From NCBI GenBank assembly GCA_004835665.1, contig RBKR01000026.1, forward strand, positions 372,001 to 436,000: DNA of 64,000 bases, read 5' to 3'. Shown here one piece after another: positions 32,343 to 44,980 of this stretch. Source of the DNA: Phoma sp. XZ068 (taxonomy: Eukaryota > Ascomycota > Dothideomycetes > Pleosporales > Didymellaceae). The translations under genes were made by a program, and so were the position numbers. Within the stretch, counting starts at the first letter, position 1. Each line of letters starts with the position of its first letter. The notes under the pieces were generated by a model. That model ran no database searches. It worked only from the letters and a program-made list of their open reading frames with translations, and was not told the origin of the DNA.

Positions 32343-35326
32343 CTAACGGCTACCTCGTCTGTCGTCATGAGGTGGAGGGCCCGGAACCATTACTTTAAAT
32401 GGCATCTCTCTGCCCATGCTCACCGGTGCATATGGACTGTAATGCTGCTGCGGTGGTGCAGGCGCTATGGGCGGTGGACCACTGCGACCGCTGCTCCTCG
32501 GACGGGGCCCGGCAGGGCTTTGTGGTCCGTAAGGGCTGGGGTATGCGGGTAGTTGTTGTGGAGCGGGAGCAAGTGCTCGAGGCCCAAGGTGGGAGTGAAG
32601 CGACGGTGAGCCTGAGTATCCCGGAAATGTCCCAGATGGAAGCGCTGCAAGCGGAGAATACTGCAATAACATGGGGTGATGCATGGGTGCCGAAGAATAC
32701 GTCAGGTGAGGAGATGGTGCTGACAGCGGAGGCAACTGTCCATGCATAGTATAGGGGTCTGGCGGGTAGTGATGATCCTGGTGATGTACAGGAGAGGGTC
32801 GTTGCGCCTCTGGAGGGGTCGATACGGGGGTTGCGGTCGCACTTGGTCCTCCAGCTGCTCGGCCACCCCGCCGCCCACTCGAAGAATTTGATCTTGATGT
32901 TGGTGGCTTGGGAGTCTTGCCCTCCTTCTCATCCTGCTCTTTCTTACGAGCTTTGCGTTCGGCCCACCAAATGGTCATTGACTGGCTGCGCTTCTCGCTC
33001 TTGACTCGTGGCTTTCGTCTCGAACCTGACGCTGGCGAAGCATCCTCGGGATGATTATTGGTATATTGGCTCAAAGGAGCAGTGATCATATATGCATCTG
33101 GCGTGCTCGACTCGCTTGGGTGTACGAGAGCGCCATCTTGTGCGGCGGCAGGTTGCGGTGTAGCTTGGAAGACCGTCTCAGCAGAGTTCGGTGCTGGCAA
33201 GGGAGGTGTATCTGAAAAAGGCTGTGGATCAATGGAGAACTGACCTTGACCTGCGCTCAATGACTGCAGTGCTGGTGGAGGAGCGTTTGGACCGTGCGCT
33301 GATGGCACTGGCGTGCCAACATCACTGGTCTTCTTTCGTGGACCTTTCTTGATACCAAAGTCGCTGCGCCGCCCTGCATTCTTACTCCCCGGCGGTCGCC
33401 CACGTTTCGTGTTTGCATCTGCATACTCTTCAACGTCCATCGTTGATGAGCCCTCGTCACCAGATGTCGTAGCTACTGAGCCCTCGCGTACACTTTCATG
33501 CACAAGGCGTTGATGAAGCGCAGAGGCCACTGCAGTTCGGGCTCGCTTGGCTGGCCTACTGTCAGGCTCTGGTGTTTCGGATGCCGGCATGGCGAATCTG
33601 CTGACGCCCTTCTTGCGAGCACCGCCCCACCCATTGTGTTTCTTTGGGGTAGTAGATCCTGTGACTGCATCAGTACCATCAAACTTGCGAGGCGCCTTTC
33701 GTTGTCGCCTCGCGCGACCTTCATTGTCCTCATCATCTTCCTCACTTGCAGCTGCAGAGTCCAGCATGTCGCGCGCACGACGCGTTCGCAGCTCTCTACC
33801 GCCACTCTTTTCGGCACCGGGACGTTGCGCCCAAGGGTCCTGGCAACCTGGTAGTTTCTTCGGGTCAATGGTGTAGCCGTAGAGGTCGGCCTCTTTCGTG
33901 TCTTCGAATAGTTGAAAAGCCATTGGTATCCGCCCGCTATTGCAAGCCTTCTTCGGCGGATGCATATGGGGCGCGGTCTTATAAGCGTCAGTTTTAGTTC
34001 TGGGCGTTCCAAGATACTACTTACTCGTGCATCTAGCTCCAGATACTCATCCTGCCAGCACTTGAGAATATACTGTGCATTCTCAACCAAGTCATACAGG
34101 TTCTTTGTACTTCGTTGAGCTGCTGGGAACTTGTGGAAAGCCGCAATGATTTGGTTCGCATCAGACATCTGCTGAAATTTTCTTTGCAGGAGATAATCAG
34201 CCAGGTCCTCGCAATCGTCCAGGGGTTGTGGGTGGAAATCATCGGCCCAAGGACCAGGAAGATCATCGTCGAAAAGGACATCGTCTGCGGGATCGAGCGG
34301 TTTGAGAGGTTCCGCGGGTGTCGAGGCCGATTCCCGGGGCGTCTGAGAGGCTGAGTTGATCGTCAAAGAAATTTTTGGGACCCTCGTCTTTGCTCCAGCC
34401 TTTGATGATTTATGTTCAGGCTCTGCAATCAACGAAGGCGTGTAGGTGCCATCGATTATAGCGTTGAGAAGGCCTTTGGGAGGTGAGCCCTGAGGAGTTG
34501 TCGTGGAGGGCGGTGAACCAGCTGGGGTCATCGACTCTAAATGCGCGTTCCCAATAGACTCGTCCTCGATATCACTATCGACATCCTCTTCTATTGCTAG
34601 ACCGTTAGTTGGTTCGGAGTCTGTCATTGGATCGTCTGGTGATGCCAAGCCCTCGCGGTTTGGCGTCGTCTGATTGGACGGACCATCGTCTGCTTCTGTG
34701 AGCGGAAACATGGGCGCTGCGGTCCGCAATGGACGTGATCGGGTGGGCGAAATGGTTCGAGCCAGACCACCCCGTGCTCGACCTCCTCTCCCTCTCCCAC
34801 GAGTACCTCTTCCTCGTCCACCGCGGCCTCCGCGTCCACCGCGGCCTCGTCCTCTTGGCGCAGAGTGAGACATGACAGGCGTTGCATCCGCAGACTCTTC
34901 ACTCTCCTCCGCACTCTCCTCTTCTTCAGACTCAGACTCATCATCTGATGTCGGCGAGTCTTGCACAGCGCTGTCAAGGCTCTTGCGCTGCTTAGGTAAT
35001 TTGCCGTGGTGCTTCTTCAGGCCATCGAAGAATTCGCGTGACAAGCCAAACACCATGAAAAATGGGCGCTCATATGAAGCGTAGACCTCAGGTGCAGCAT
35101 CAGTGAAAGATGGCTGACTTGAGATGTTTGATGCAGAACGAGTAGTCTTTCTTGTGATGGTAGGACTCAGCTTGTGTGGACTTTGTTTTGGTGCAACAGC
35201 TTCTGTAGTGTCTAGTTTTGTTGGCGCAGGTGCTCCTCGACTAGAACGGGTCCGCGTAGGCGTGTCATCTTGAACAGAATTGCGCCGTTGTGAAGAACGT
35301 GCAGGAAGGTTCCGTGGTGCTGGCAT
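32343..35326 (-). CDS. RGG-repeat and AT-hook nuclear protein, unknown
   Basis: Large, mostly disordered protein of 978 aa. Exons 35326-34025 and 33977-32343 (47-bp intron). Low-complexity serine and acidic stretches are followed by an RGG/GRG array around residues 160-195. A folded-looking region lies near 370-500, continuing across the intron into FQLFEDTKEADLYGY. A canonical AT-hook core KRGRPPGSKN is at about residue 625. The C-terminal third is rich in Pro, Ser and His. Basic patches such as KKGPRKK suggest nuclear import. This composition fits a chromatin- or RNA-associated factor; I cannot name the family. The start is the first ATG of the open frame. Confidence 0.78.
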
Positions 35327-35840
35327 TGGACTCAATGTCTGGCGACAATCGAGCGCGCAAGTCTTGCGCTCGTATGATGGATCGAATCGAGGTGTGCATG
35401 TACACTCCCGAGGAGGCGTAGTGCAGATCCAAGCCTGTCAAGGAGGCGGAAAACCTGCAGAACTAGATGGAGAAAGAAACCCCGCGCAATGACAACAAGG
35501 CTGCGGAAATGTTTGCAGTTGGTCGATACAGTAATTCAAGTGAAGCAAAAGGACCAAAGCTAACAGTAAGGGACGTGATGTGTGATGATCTTTGTCTGAG
35601 GCGGTCGTGGCTGCTTCTTCCAGTTCACGCCTTGGCAGCAGCGTTTCTGGCCAATGGCAGCCTCGCGCTAAGGCAACTGGCATCTCGCGGACGGCAGCTC
35701 CCAAACAACAATGCGAACGTGCAATGACATGGTACTGGCACAGCTGTTCGTGAATAACAACAACATCTACCTTTACCTATCACTGAGATACCCTCCTTGT
35801 CCACTGTAAATTACTGTCATCTGATCCTTTGTGGCCCACA
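35327..35840. promoter_or_regulatory. Divergent promoter region
   Basis: About 514 bp between the starts of the RGG/AT-hook gene (minus) and the Mtc1 gene (plus). Both promoters must lie here. No specific site is recognised. Confidence 0.45.
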
Positions 35841-37434
35841 ATGCCGCCAAAGACGGTTGAGGAGGAGCTTGCGGAGCTCGAGCTGCTTGGTGCAGAGGCG
35901 CCCGCGGCACCTCCCCCAAAGAAGGGTTCCAAGGCCCCACGACAGAAGTTGGCCCAAGAGGACGATGCGCTCAAAGGCCTCGAAGAACTCGAGGACCTAG
36001 GAAAGTTCCAGCGCCCCGAGGGACTGCGTCCAACAAGTCGCCCCAACACACCCAAGCTGTCGTCATCGTCCACCGCCTCAAGCAACAGGAGAGGCGCTGA
36101 CGTTGCAACCCCCTCCTCTACCGGCTCAGCACGTACCAGCGAGGACCGCGCAGCGCCACCAAGGAAATCCGGGGAGAGCACGCGCTCGTTCCACCAGAGC
36201 TTTGCACCTACTCAAGAAGAGCCAGCCCAGGCAGCGCCTGCACCCAAGGCGGAGGCAGCAGCGGCGTCGGGTAGTTCATGGTGGGGCGGAGGCTGGGGCG
36301 GCATCTTGAACACTGCAACCGAAGCTGCGAACGCCGCGAAGAAGCAAGCAGAAGCCGCCTACCAGGAGCTCCAGAAGAACCAAGAAGCGCAGCGATGGGC
36401 TGAGCAAGTTCGCGGCAATGTCGGCGCTCTCCGTGGCATGGGTACGCTATCATCGTTCAATACAACCATATAACTAGGTATGCTGACAAGTCACAGGCGG
36501 TGAGCTGAGCAAACACGCTCTCCCGACCTTCACCAACATCCTACACACCCTTGCCCCACCCATTGCGCAACATGAACGACTACAGATCCACATCACCCAC
36601 GACCTCATCGGCTACCCCTCGCTCGACCCTATCATCCACCAGACATTCTCCACTGTCATGGCGCAAGTGGAGGGCGGGGACTTGCTGGTCATCCAGCGTG
36701 GCTCCGAGTCCACACAACGCGGCTCTATGGAGGGGTATCGAGGCGGTGGCGGTGGCTGGAATGACGGCCCCTGGTGGCGTCACTCAGACAAGCGAGATCT
36801 AAGCGTAGTCAAGGGTCTCGCTGAAGGCACAAAACTTACAAGGGTGAGCGCCGAGTCATATGCTGACGAATTCTTTGCGGCTCGAGGAGGCCTTGAATCA
36901 GCTGCGAGGCAAGCTACGGAAGTTCTCAGCGAGAGCAACCCTGTACGCAGCAGCGACATCTTCATCGCAATCCAGGCTATCAGTTACCCAGTCCCTACAG
37001 AACTCTTTGGCTCTTCAACATCTGCGGACACCAAAGAGGGCGACGGGCAGGAGCAAAAGGATGATGGGGAGTTGGTCGCCTTTGCAGTGTACCTTCACGA
37101 TCCTATCCATGGCATTAGGTTCCATTCAGTGAGCCAGTCGTTCCCAGCTAAATGGGCGGAGTGGCTCGATGCGCCTGCGAACACTGAAGCTGCAGGTGAA
37201 GAGCAACAGCTACCACGAGAGATTCAGGAGATTATTGAGAGTGGAGGCGTTGACCCTCGTGAGTGGGTATCTGAATGGATGGAAGAGACCATCAGTCTCA
37301 GTGTTGGCATTGTTGCTCAGCGCTACGTTGCGCGCCGAATGGGAGTTGGAGAGGGCGCTCTTGGAAAGGGCAAAGCACGCGAGGCGAATCTTGAAGATGG
37401 TGCTGGTGAAGCGGCACGAGCTGGTATCATTTGA
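35841..37434 (+). CDS. MTC1: Maintenance of telomere capping protein 1 (Mtc1)
   Basis: Predicted 512-aa protein of the fungal Mtc1 family; exons 35841-36441 and 36497-37434. The N-terminus shows the family pattern: PPKTVEEELAELELLG, ALKGLEELEDL, then a disordered Ser/Pro region and the block WWGGGWGGI followed by an Ala-rich helix (ATEAANAAKKQAEAAYQEL). The second exon carries the globular part with IHITHDLIGYPSLDPI and WVSEWMEETISLSVGIVAQRYVARRMG (in pieces). In yeast the gene was linked to telomere capping by genetics and the protein associates with the Golgi/COPI system; here the role is by homology only. A start 12 nt upstream is non-ATG. Confidence 0.85.
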
Positions 37435-37792
37435 GGAGCATGAATTGTCATTGCATGTTGCAGGTTACGACATGAAAATACGATATCTTAGCGGACTCCA
37501 AACCCGCCACTTCGGCCTGCCGTCCTGGTCGCACTCAAGCTTCTCATCGCATATCGCCATACTGTGGAGCTGACTGTGGAGCTGACCGTGGCTGTTCCTC
37601 GAAAGCCACAACGACGCTGCGACGTGCAGCGTCGATCAAATCAGCTCTGCAAGCCTTTCATCATCGTCGGTCGTGACCAGGCCTGTGGCGACCTGCGGAG
37701 GCCCTGAGTAATGGCCTTCTAGCGCGCTAGACGTATGGCCTTCAGAGCAAACTGTATCCCTTGAACTGAATAGCTCCCTTTAGGTCCACCGC
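37435..37792. other. Convergent intergenic region
   Basis: About 358 bp between the stop codons of Mtc1 (plus) and the UPF0390 gene (minus). It probably consists of 3' untranslated regions. Nothing further is seen. Confidence 0.45.
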
Positions 37793-38094
37793 TCATTTGC
37801 CCTTCGCGCCATCCTTCTTATCCTTCTTTCCGCCCCTCAGTATTTCCAGATGGCCGGCCTTCTCGGCGAGGAACTTCTCGGTCTGACCAACGAGGCCGGC
37901 AGCGCTCTTCTTCTTGATTTTGTTTTGCTGGACGAGGTTGTGCTTCTTGGGCTTAATGACTTTCTGGCCGGGCCTGGGGCCGCTCTTTGAGGGTCTGCAG
38001 TACTGTTAGCAGCGTGGTGGAAGGGAAGAGCGGTGTAAACCGACTTTCTGGGCGCCGCAGCGGGCTTGGACTTCTTGACTGCGCCCTGGGCCAT
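37793..38094 (-). CDS. UPF0390 (DUF2462) small basic protein
   Basis: Small protein of 83 aa, split by a 50-bp intron: exons 38094-38045 and 37994-37793. It starts MAQGAVKKSKP and continues in the second exon with GPRPGQKVIKPKKHNLV and a Lys-rich middle, ending in KKDKKDGAKGK. This pattern is that of the conserved eukaryotic UPF0390 family (related to human LYDG10). The intron removes a stretch that would otherwise shift the frame. High lysine content suggests nucleolar or RNA-linked localisation; function is not established for the family. Confidence 0.85.
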
Positions 38095-38796
38095 CTTGTC
38101 AATTATTGAATCAAGCCGGATGTACGTGTGGTGCACTTTTCAGACGTGTGGATCGCACCTGCAGGCACGGGAGGCTCTGGAAAATGTATTTCAGGCTTGG
38201 CGCACGATTAGCGCAATGCGGGGACCACTTTAGCCTTTTCTGCGGACTTCCGCTTCCGCGCTCGAAGCCGACGATCCACCACCAAGGCCGCTCGATGTGA
38301 CCTCGTCCATCGTGGTCGGAGTAACGAAACGAACGAAGAACATGGCATCTGTCAGAAGATACCTTACGGAACATTTTCAGGGGCTCTTACTGTATCCATC
38401 AATGGCATTGTTGTACATTTGACATGCTGTCTCAATGCTTCCTCCCAGTGTAACATGAGCTCGGCAAAATCCTCAAGCCAGCGCGGCTATGCCACTCGCC
38501 CCACACTCAATGAAGCTGGGGAAGCAGCGATGATCACATCGCGTGCGACTTTATCCTCGAATATAGCCGGTCACCTTGGTGCACGTCACCTCGGACCATT
38601 TAGTAGCCCTGAATCCTGGGAGTTGGGTGATGGGTAGCGTGGGGAAACGGATCAACACAGGGCTATGCAGCCGTTCGTGCCTGTGGATGTTTATAAACCT
38701 GGCTAATATGACCTGCATCAAATCTGCGCCTGCATAAAGAGGCGACAGCCCCCGTTGCTGCTTCAGTAGCCCAAGCAGTTGTAACTCGCCGCCGCC
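38095..38796. promoter_or_regulatory. Divergent promoter, UPF0390 / GH115
   Basis: About 700 bp between two starts. A TATAAA at 38692-38697 lies 105 bp upstream of the GH115 start codon and is a good core-promoter candidate. No other gene is supportable. Confidence 0.5.
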
Positions 38797-41700
38797 ATGG
38801 AGCTCTCGCCACGCCGTCTCCTGAGCCTTGCGCTCTCAGCGTGCCTTCTCACTCCCTCAGCTGCTATTGAGAACTTCCGCAAGCCTACTGTCGACTTCAC
38901 TGCCGGCAATGGAAGCTACCTTCTCGCCACCAGCTCTTCGCCCGCCAACATCCACGTTGATGCAGCAGATTGGCCTGCTGTACTTCGAGCGGCGTATGAC
39001 CTCGCAATTGACTTCGGACGAGTAACAAGCGTCAATGGTACCTTGACAGCTACCGGCAAGGCTACCGCGAATGCGTCCATGATCTTCAATGTCACAGGCA
39101 TCAGTAGTGATTGGAGCACGGGCTCGAGTGCGAACAGCACCAGCAGCACTGCCATCATTGTGGGCACCATCGGCAACTCGAGCTTGATTGATGGTTTGGT
39201 TGCAAGTGGGAAGCTCGACGTCAGCACAATCGAAGGGCAGTGGGAAGCATATGTCAGCGCAATCGTGAAAAATCCCGTGAATGGGACCGAGCAGGCGCTC
39301 GTCATTGCCGGTAAGCTTTTGCATCACTCCACTCATCGAAACACAAACTGACACCGTACAGGAAGCGATCGTCGAGGTGCTATCTATGGTATCTATGATG
39401 TTTCTGAACAGATTGGTGTCTCTCCGTGGCACTGGTTCGCGGATGTCCCTGCTAAAACGCACGCTGAAGTCTATGCACTCGACACTACGAAATTGCAGAA
39501 GACTCCCTCCGTCAAATACCGTGGTTTCTTCATCAACGACGAGGCACCTGCGCTGACCGGATGGGCGAACGTCAAATACCCCAAGTACGGAGGCAACAGT
39601 CCTTTCGGAGCCGAGTTCTACTCTCACGTCTTTGAGCTGCTGCTCAGGTCAAGGGCAAACTACCTCTGGCCAGCGATGTGGAACGGCATGTTCAATGTTG
39701 ATGACCCACGTAACCAGCCGCTTGCAGACGAGTACGCCATCGTTATGGGAACATCGCATACTGAGCCCATGGTACGCGCTACTTCCGAGTGGGGCAAGGT
39801 CGCAAAGGGCAGCGAGTCTGGTTGGCAGTGGGCCACTAACAACGCCACACTGTACGACTACTTTTACGAAGGTGCCGAACGAGCTGCTCCTTACGAGAAC
39901 GTTATCACTGTAGGAATGCGGGGATACCATGACACTTCCATGTCTGCTGATGTGCAGACAAGTGTGCTTGAGGCCGTCGTGGATGCACAACAGGATATTC
40001 TCAACAAGATTCATGGCAACGCCTCGGACGTGCCACAGATGTGGTGTTTGTATAAGGAGGTCCAGGACTACTTCGAGGCTGGCATGAAGGTTCCTGACTA
40101 TGTTACACTTCTGTGGACTGAGGACAACTTCCAAAACATCCGAAGGTTGCCTGTTGGTGACGAGAAGAAACGATCAGGCGGCGCCGGTGTCTACTACCAC
40201 TTCGACTATGTTGGTGACTCGCGCAACTACAAGTGGATTGATACCATCCAGCTGCAAAAGACATACGAACAGATGCGACTGGCCAAGGACCGCGACGCGG
40301 ACAGAATCTGGATCGTCAATGTTGGTGACATCAAGCCCAGTGAAGTGGCTATCAGCCACTGGTTTGACATTGCCTACGACATCGATGCGTACGATGAGAC
40401 ATCAGTACCCCAGTGGACTGCAGATTTTGCTGCCCGCAATTTCGGCGAGGAGCATGCCCAGACCATCTCGGACATTCTAGATGAGTATGGTTTCCTTGCG
40501 AACATGCGCAAGTTCGAGTGGGTCGAACCCTCCTCGTACAGCATCCTGAACTACGAAGAGGCTGATCGTATTCTTGCTCAATGGGAAGATATCGGTAAGA
40601 AGGCTCAGGATGTCTACGATGCTCTCCCCGCGAAACAACAGCCTGCCTTTTACGAGATGGTTCTCCACCGCGTTCTTGCTGGTGGTAACTTCGTCGATGT
40701 ACAAGTCTCTGGAGCAAGGAACATTGCTTACAGCGGTATGGGCAGGAACAGCGCCAACAAGTGGATGCAGCGTACTATTGACGGCATGAAGAAGGACCAC
40801 AACCTTACACAGCGTTATCACGAGCTGTTCAATGGAAAGTGGAACCACATGATGGACCAGACCCATTTGGGATACCAAGGCTACTGGCAACAACCCATGC
40901 GCCAGTCTACCCCATACCTCCGCTGGGTACAGACTTGGGAAAGGAGTCTTGCAGGCGACCTCGGCGTAGCCGTTGAGGGTAGCAACGCTACTATCCCCGG
41001 TGACGACAAATGGCATACAAATGGTGGTGGTTCCTTGAATCTCCTCGACATTACCCCCTTCACTCCTAAACGCTGGCTGGAAATTGCGTCTGTTGGTACA
41101 CAGACGTTCAACTGGAACATCTCCGCCGAGCCCTTCATTAAGCTCTCCCAGGCATCCGGCACCATGGAACCGGAAGGCGAGGACGTCCGCGTCTACGTCG
41201 AAGTCGACTTCTCTCAAGTGCCCGACGGTTTCGGCAAGAAGAGCACTCTAAACATCTCTTCCAGCACCGACTACGGCACACAATTCGGCATGCCGCAAGT
41301 AATCGTACAGGTCAACAAGACCGCCATCCCCTCCGCTTTCAACGCCGGCTTCGTCGAGTCCGCCGGCCAGCTTGCGTTCGAAGCTGAGCACTACACTCGC
41401 CTAACACCTAAGGGCAACTTGTCCCTGACCACCCTACCTAAATATGGTCGTACCCTCTCCGCTGTAAAACTCAGTGATCCACTCATCGAAGGTCTGACCT
41501 CGGCAACCGCGCCAGCCATTGAATACGACTTCGTAACCTTCACACCCACCACCTCCGCCAAGGGTCTGAACGTTACCCTCATCCTCTCACCCAGCCTGAA
41601 CATCGACCCGAAGAAGCCACTCGCATACATCACTCAGATCGACGACAAGCCCGAGCAGCGCCGTCAGTATGTGATCGACCAGCCACAACCCAACTTCCCT

Positions 41701-41916
41701 GTTGGTTGGGGCACGGCTGTAGCTCAAAATGCGTGGTACAACACTACGAATTTTGGGGAGATTGCGCCAGGAAAGCATACCTTGAAGGTATGGTTAGTGG
41801 AGGCAAACGTCATTCTGCAGAAGGTGGTGTTGGATTTGGGAGGTGTTGTGTACAGTCATAATGGACCGCCGGAGAGTTATAGGATCGGGGGTGGCAACTC
41901 CACTGTTGGATACTAG
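38797..41916 (+). CDS. GH115 xylan alpha-1,2-glucuronidase, secreted
   Basis: Glycoside hydrolase family 115, 1022 aa. It removes (4-O-methyl)glucuronic acid side groups from xylan. Exons 38797-39310 and 39362-41916, joined in the conserved GSDRRGAIYGIYD segment. Residues 1-23 form a signal peptide (LLSLALSACLLTPSAA), and many N-X-S/T sites fit secretion. Family blocks visible: WHWFADVP, FINDEAPALTGW, RANYLWPAMW, MGTSHTEPM, ITVGMRGYHD, LWTEDNFQNIRRLP, VYYHFDYVG and WIVNVGDIKP. Length is normal for fungal members. This enzyme needs long or intact glucuronoxylan and fits a plant-biomass lifestyle. Confidence 0.93.
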
Positions 41917-42606
41917 ATAATATGATTGGGTTTATATAACCTTAATATAATCATAGTCGGGTATCAAGTCCCACAAAGCTTGTCGTCAGGCTATCATATT
42001 TTACCGTGAGGTCCGATTTCGCAGCGCAGCCTCGCTCTTCGCTCTCGGTGCACTATGTCGCATACCGAAAACATGGAGATGATCACTTAAGGAAAGGAGG
42101 TGACTGTCGGCTTCGCACCGGGGAAGCTGATTCATTTTCCAATGTCGTCATGGCGCGCCTGGACAACCATCGGAGATAAGATTACCTCCACAACCTGAGC
42201 TGCAACCTCCAATAGATCAAAGGAGGTGCGGCGGTACGCCCTAGTTCCATGTTATGAGCATATCTGGACCCGATACCGGGCGTAACTTGGTTGATGGCTG
42301 TCAGCCACGCGTTCAGCCCGGTGTGCAGGACGACTTACCACAGGAACGCCTAGATGTGACGCACTTCAACGCGATAGCTCATTCGGCGTTTCGGATTCAG
42401 CTGCTATGTAAACCCGCATACACTTGGAGTGCGTTGTTACTTCCGATCGTTGCGTGGAAAGCCCGTTGTGTATCAGACGGGAGGAAAGCATAAGAGCATC
42501 GAAGCCTGCAAGTGTAAGCACGCCCACATCACAGCGGCTACCTTGGTCAACACGTTCACGAAGGCGCCTTTGATATATCACAGTCCAACCAGATTTACTT
42601 TTGAAC
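41917..42606. other. Intergenic region
   Basis: About 690 bp between the GH115 stop and the next SDR. Only the 3' region of one and the promoter of the other are expected. No gene or repeat is supportable. Confidence 0.45.
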
Positions 42607-43418
42607 ATGGCCTCCACTACCCCTCTTGCTGGCAAGGTTGCCCTCATCACCGGCGGATCCAAGGGCATCGGCGCAGCAACAGCTCTCGAACTCGCATCTA
42701 TGGGCGCGAGGGTCGTTATTAATTACTCATCCGACTCGAAGCCCGCCGACGAGATTGTGCAAAAGATCGGATCCGACAAAGCCATTTCCATCAAAGCGAA
42801 TGCAGCAGACGTGAAGGAGATCGAGCGTCTGGTTCAAGAGACAGTGGCTTGGGGTGGCAAAATCGACATCCTGATCCCCAACGCGGGACTAGCGCTGATG
42901 AAGACGCTCGAACAGACCGAAGAGGATGATTTTCAGAGGACCATGGATATAAATGTGAAGGGACCCTACTTCTTGTGTCAGGTACGCATTCAAGCCTCAG
43001 AGCATTGTTAGGCCCTCGTTGATGTGTCAAACAGAAAGCAACCCCGCACATGCCTCCGGGCTCTCATATAATCCTCCTATCGACATCGCTCTGCAACGTG
43101 TCGAGCATCACACCCAACTATCTTCTCTATGTGACCTCCAAAGGCGCCTTTGAGCAGATGGTCCGCGTTCTGGCCAAGGATCTGGGCACGAAGAAAATCA
43201 CCGTGAACTGCGTGTCTCCGGGACCTACAGCAACGGATCTCTTCTATCAGGGTAAGAGCGAAGAGCTGGTGGACAAGATTGCATCGACCAACCCGTTCAG
43301 CCGTATCGGGACGGGTGAGGAGATTGCAAAGGCTATTGCTTACTTCGCTGGCGATGGTGCGAGCTGGGTGAATGGACAGATTTTGAGAGTGAACGGTGGT
43401 ATGACAGTCGGAACTTAG
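42607..43418 (+). CDS. Short-chain dehydrogenase/reductase
   Basis: Classical SDR of 252 aa; exons 42607-42981 and 43035-43418. Motifs: TGGSKGIG at about residues 15-22, NAG near 90-92, the catalytic Ser within LLSTSL, and YVTSK with the active Tyr and Lys. The C-terminal VNCVSPGPTATDLF and ILRVNGGM complete the fold. It resembles the 3-oxoacyl-(acyl-carrier-protein) reductase-like and versicolorin/hydroxynaphthalene reductase groups, but the sequence does not point to one substrate. The start is the ATG at 42607; the open frame begins 6 nt earlier at a non-ATG codon. Confidence 0.88.
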
Positions 43419-44980
43419 ATGTTTGATGGGAGATTATGGCAGGTTTTGCAAGATCGCAATGTTTTACGTTGGTTTCCTCGATTTCGTGGGCAGATACTTC
43501 GTTCCCATTTTGTCCGGTGTTAATCAGCGCCGATGCTGAGTAAATATTGGTGTGAGACGTACTGATCCTTCGAAAGAAAAACAAATACATCGATTATAGC
43601 CCCTCCTGCTCAAATGGATAGTAGAGCGCGCACAATCAGGAAGGTAGTGTAATTGTTGATATCGTCGCAGCCTATCCTTGCTCAAGTCATAACTGCAGGT
43701 GAATCGAGTTCAGGACGGAGCAGCCATCCGTGCTCAAATGGAAGCACAATATCTTGACTGCCACTTGCCGCTGGCTACCATTTCGACAAACATCGTTAGG
43801 TTCTGGGGTGTACCCATCTGAGCGTTGGTTCTGCAGTCAGGGTCAGCTTCACGAGGGAAGGAAGCCAAGGCCTGTGCCATTGTGCCCTGCCTCAAAAGCG
43901 CTGACGTCACGCATCCTTCGGAGCTTTCCCTCTTGCGCAGTGCTGTGTCAGCAACAGCCTCACACGACTCTCCGTCTCTTCATCATCATCGAAGCCTCAT
44001 TTGAGCATTTGATGCCTCCTTTGTGACTCAGAAATGGCGGAGACAAAGGGGCGCGTAGCGCGGTCTCCGCCCCGCCATGTTTGCTCCGCTGCTCGGCACT
44101 GCAGCGCACGGAGCAATACACTCCCCAGCGCTAAATCTTGATTACTCAAGCCATAACTACCTCAACACCTCCATCGTAACCTCCTTTTGCTCAATTTACC
44201 GCCGGATGCAGCGAATAATCACGAGGCTCTCTCAAAAGACGATCTTTACCCCGGCTGTGACATCTTATCGCTCCCAAGCCTGTCCTACCGATAACAACAC
44301 TACCACAGGCGACTGACATGCCTCTTTGAGCCTACAAGACCGCCGCGGCAATGCTTGGCAATGCTTGGAAGTCAGGCTGTCCTCCTTAGTCAGGTCGAAA
44401 TGCAAGCCCGTTGAGCACGCGATAGTGCAAATGCCTGAAAGCATCTAGATGAATACGATCGACTCCACTGGCAAGGAGCCTCCCGTCGCCAATCATTCCT
44501 TCGTGTTTCCTGCATCGTTGACTTGCGAGCCGAGATGAGCGATCAACTGCCGCTGCCAAGTCGCTATGTTGTTTCTAAACCCAGCCTTATTAGATGAAAG
44601 GTATGCGAAGACACTGGGACCTGCCTGAGAAAGAGAAGCTCGCGCTGAATGGTCCGCCGCAAGAATGGCCGTAGACGCGACTAGAGGACCAAGAGAGCAG
44701 GTAGAAGGCGAAAGCCCCGTTCGCCGATGTAGTGGAAGGAATGTTCCATTGAAGCTGCGCTCGGTGTGCGCCTCCTTGGGAAGGTCGACATCGTCGTGGA
44801 CCAAATGAGCTCGACAAGCTTCGGGTTGTCGCGTCGAGCGTATTGTTTCTGGTGGCAATGTACCTCCCTCTTTCCAGGCCAGAGAGGGCTACAAGAATGC
44901 GTGAATATCCTCCTTGAAACGGTATCGATTCGCAGCTCATCACTCGATTCCCTCGTTCCAGATCCAGTCCAGCCATCACC
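43419..44980. other. 1.56-kb gene-free region
   Basis: No supportable coding gene. It contains a tRNA-like D-arm segment near 43608-43627 and a 12-bp direct repeat (TGCTCAAATGGA at 43607-43618 and 43731-43742). The right end is the promoter of the metalloprotease. Antisense open frames over the protease start are shadows. Confidence 0.45.

Noticed and set aside
38857..39627. 256-codon open frame on the minus strand
   Set aside because: It is antisense to the 5' part of the GH115 gene and spans its intron, with no recognisable domain.
43604..43720. A complete tRNA gene
   Set aside because: Only a D-arm-like hairpin is present; the acceptor stem, anticodon arm and T-arm cannot be formed.
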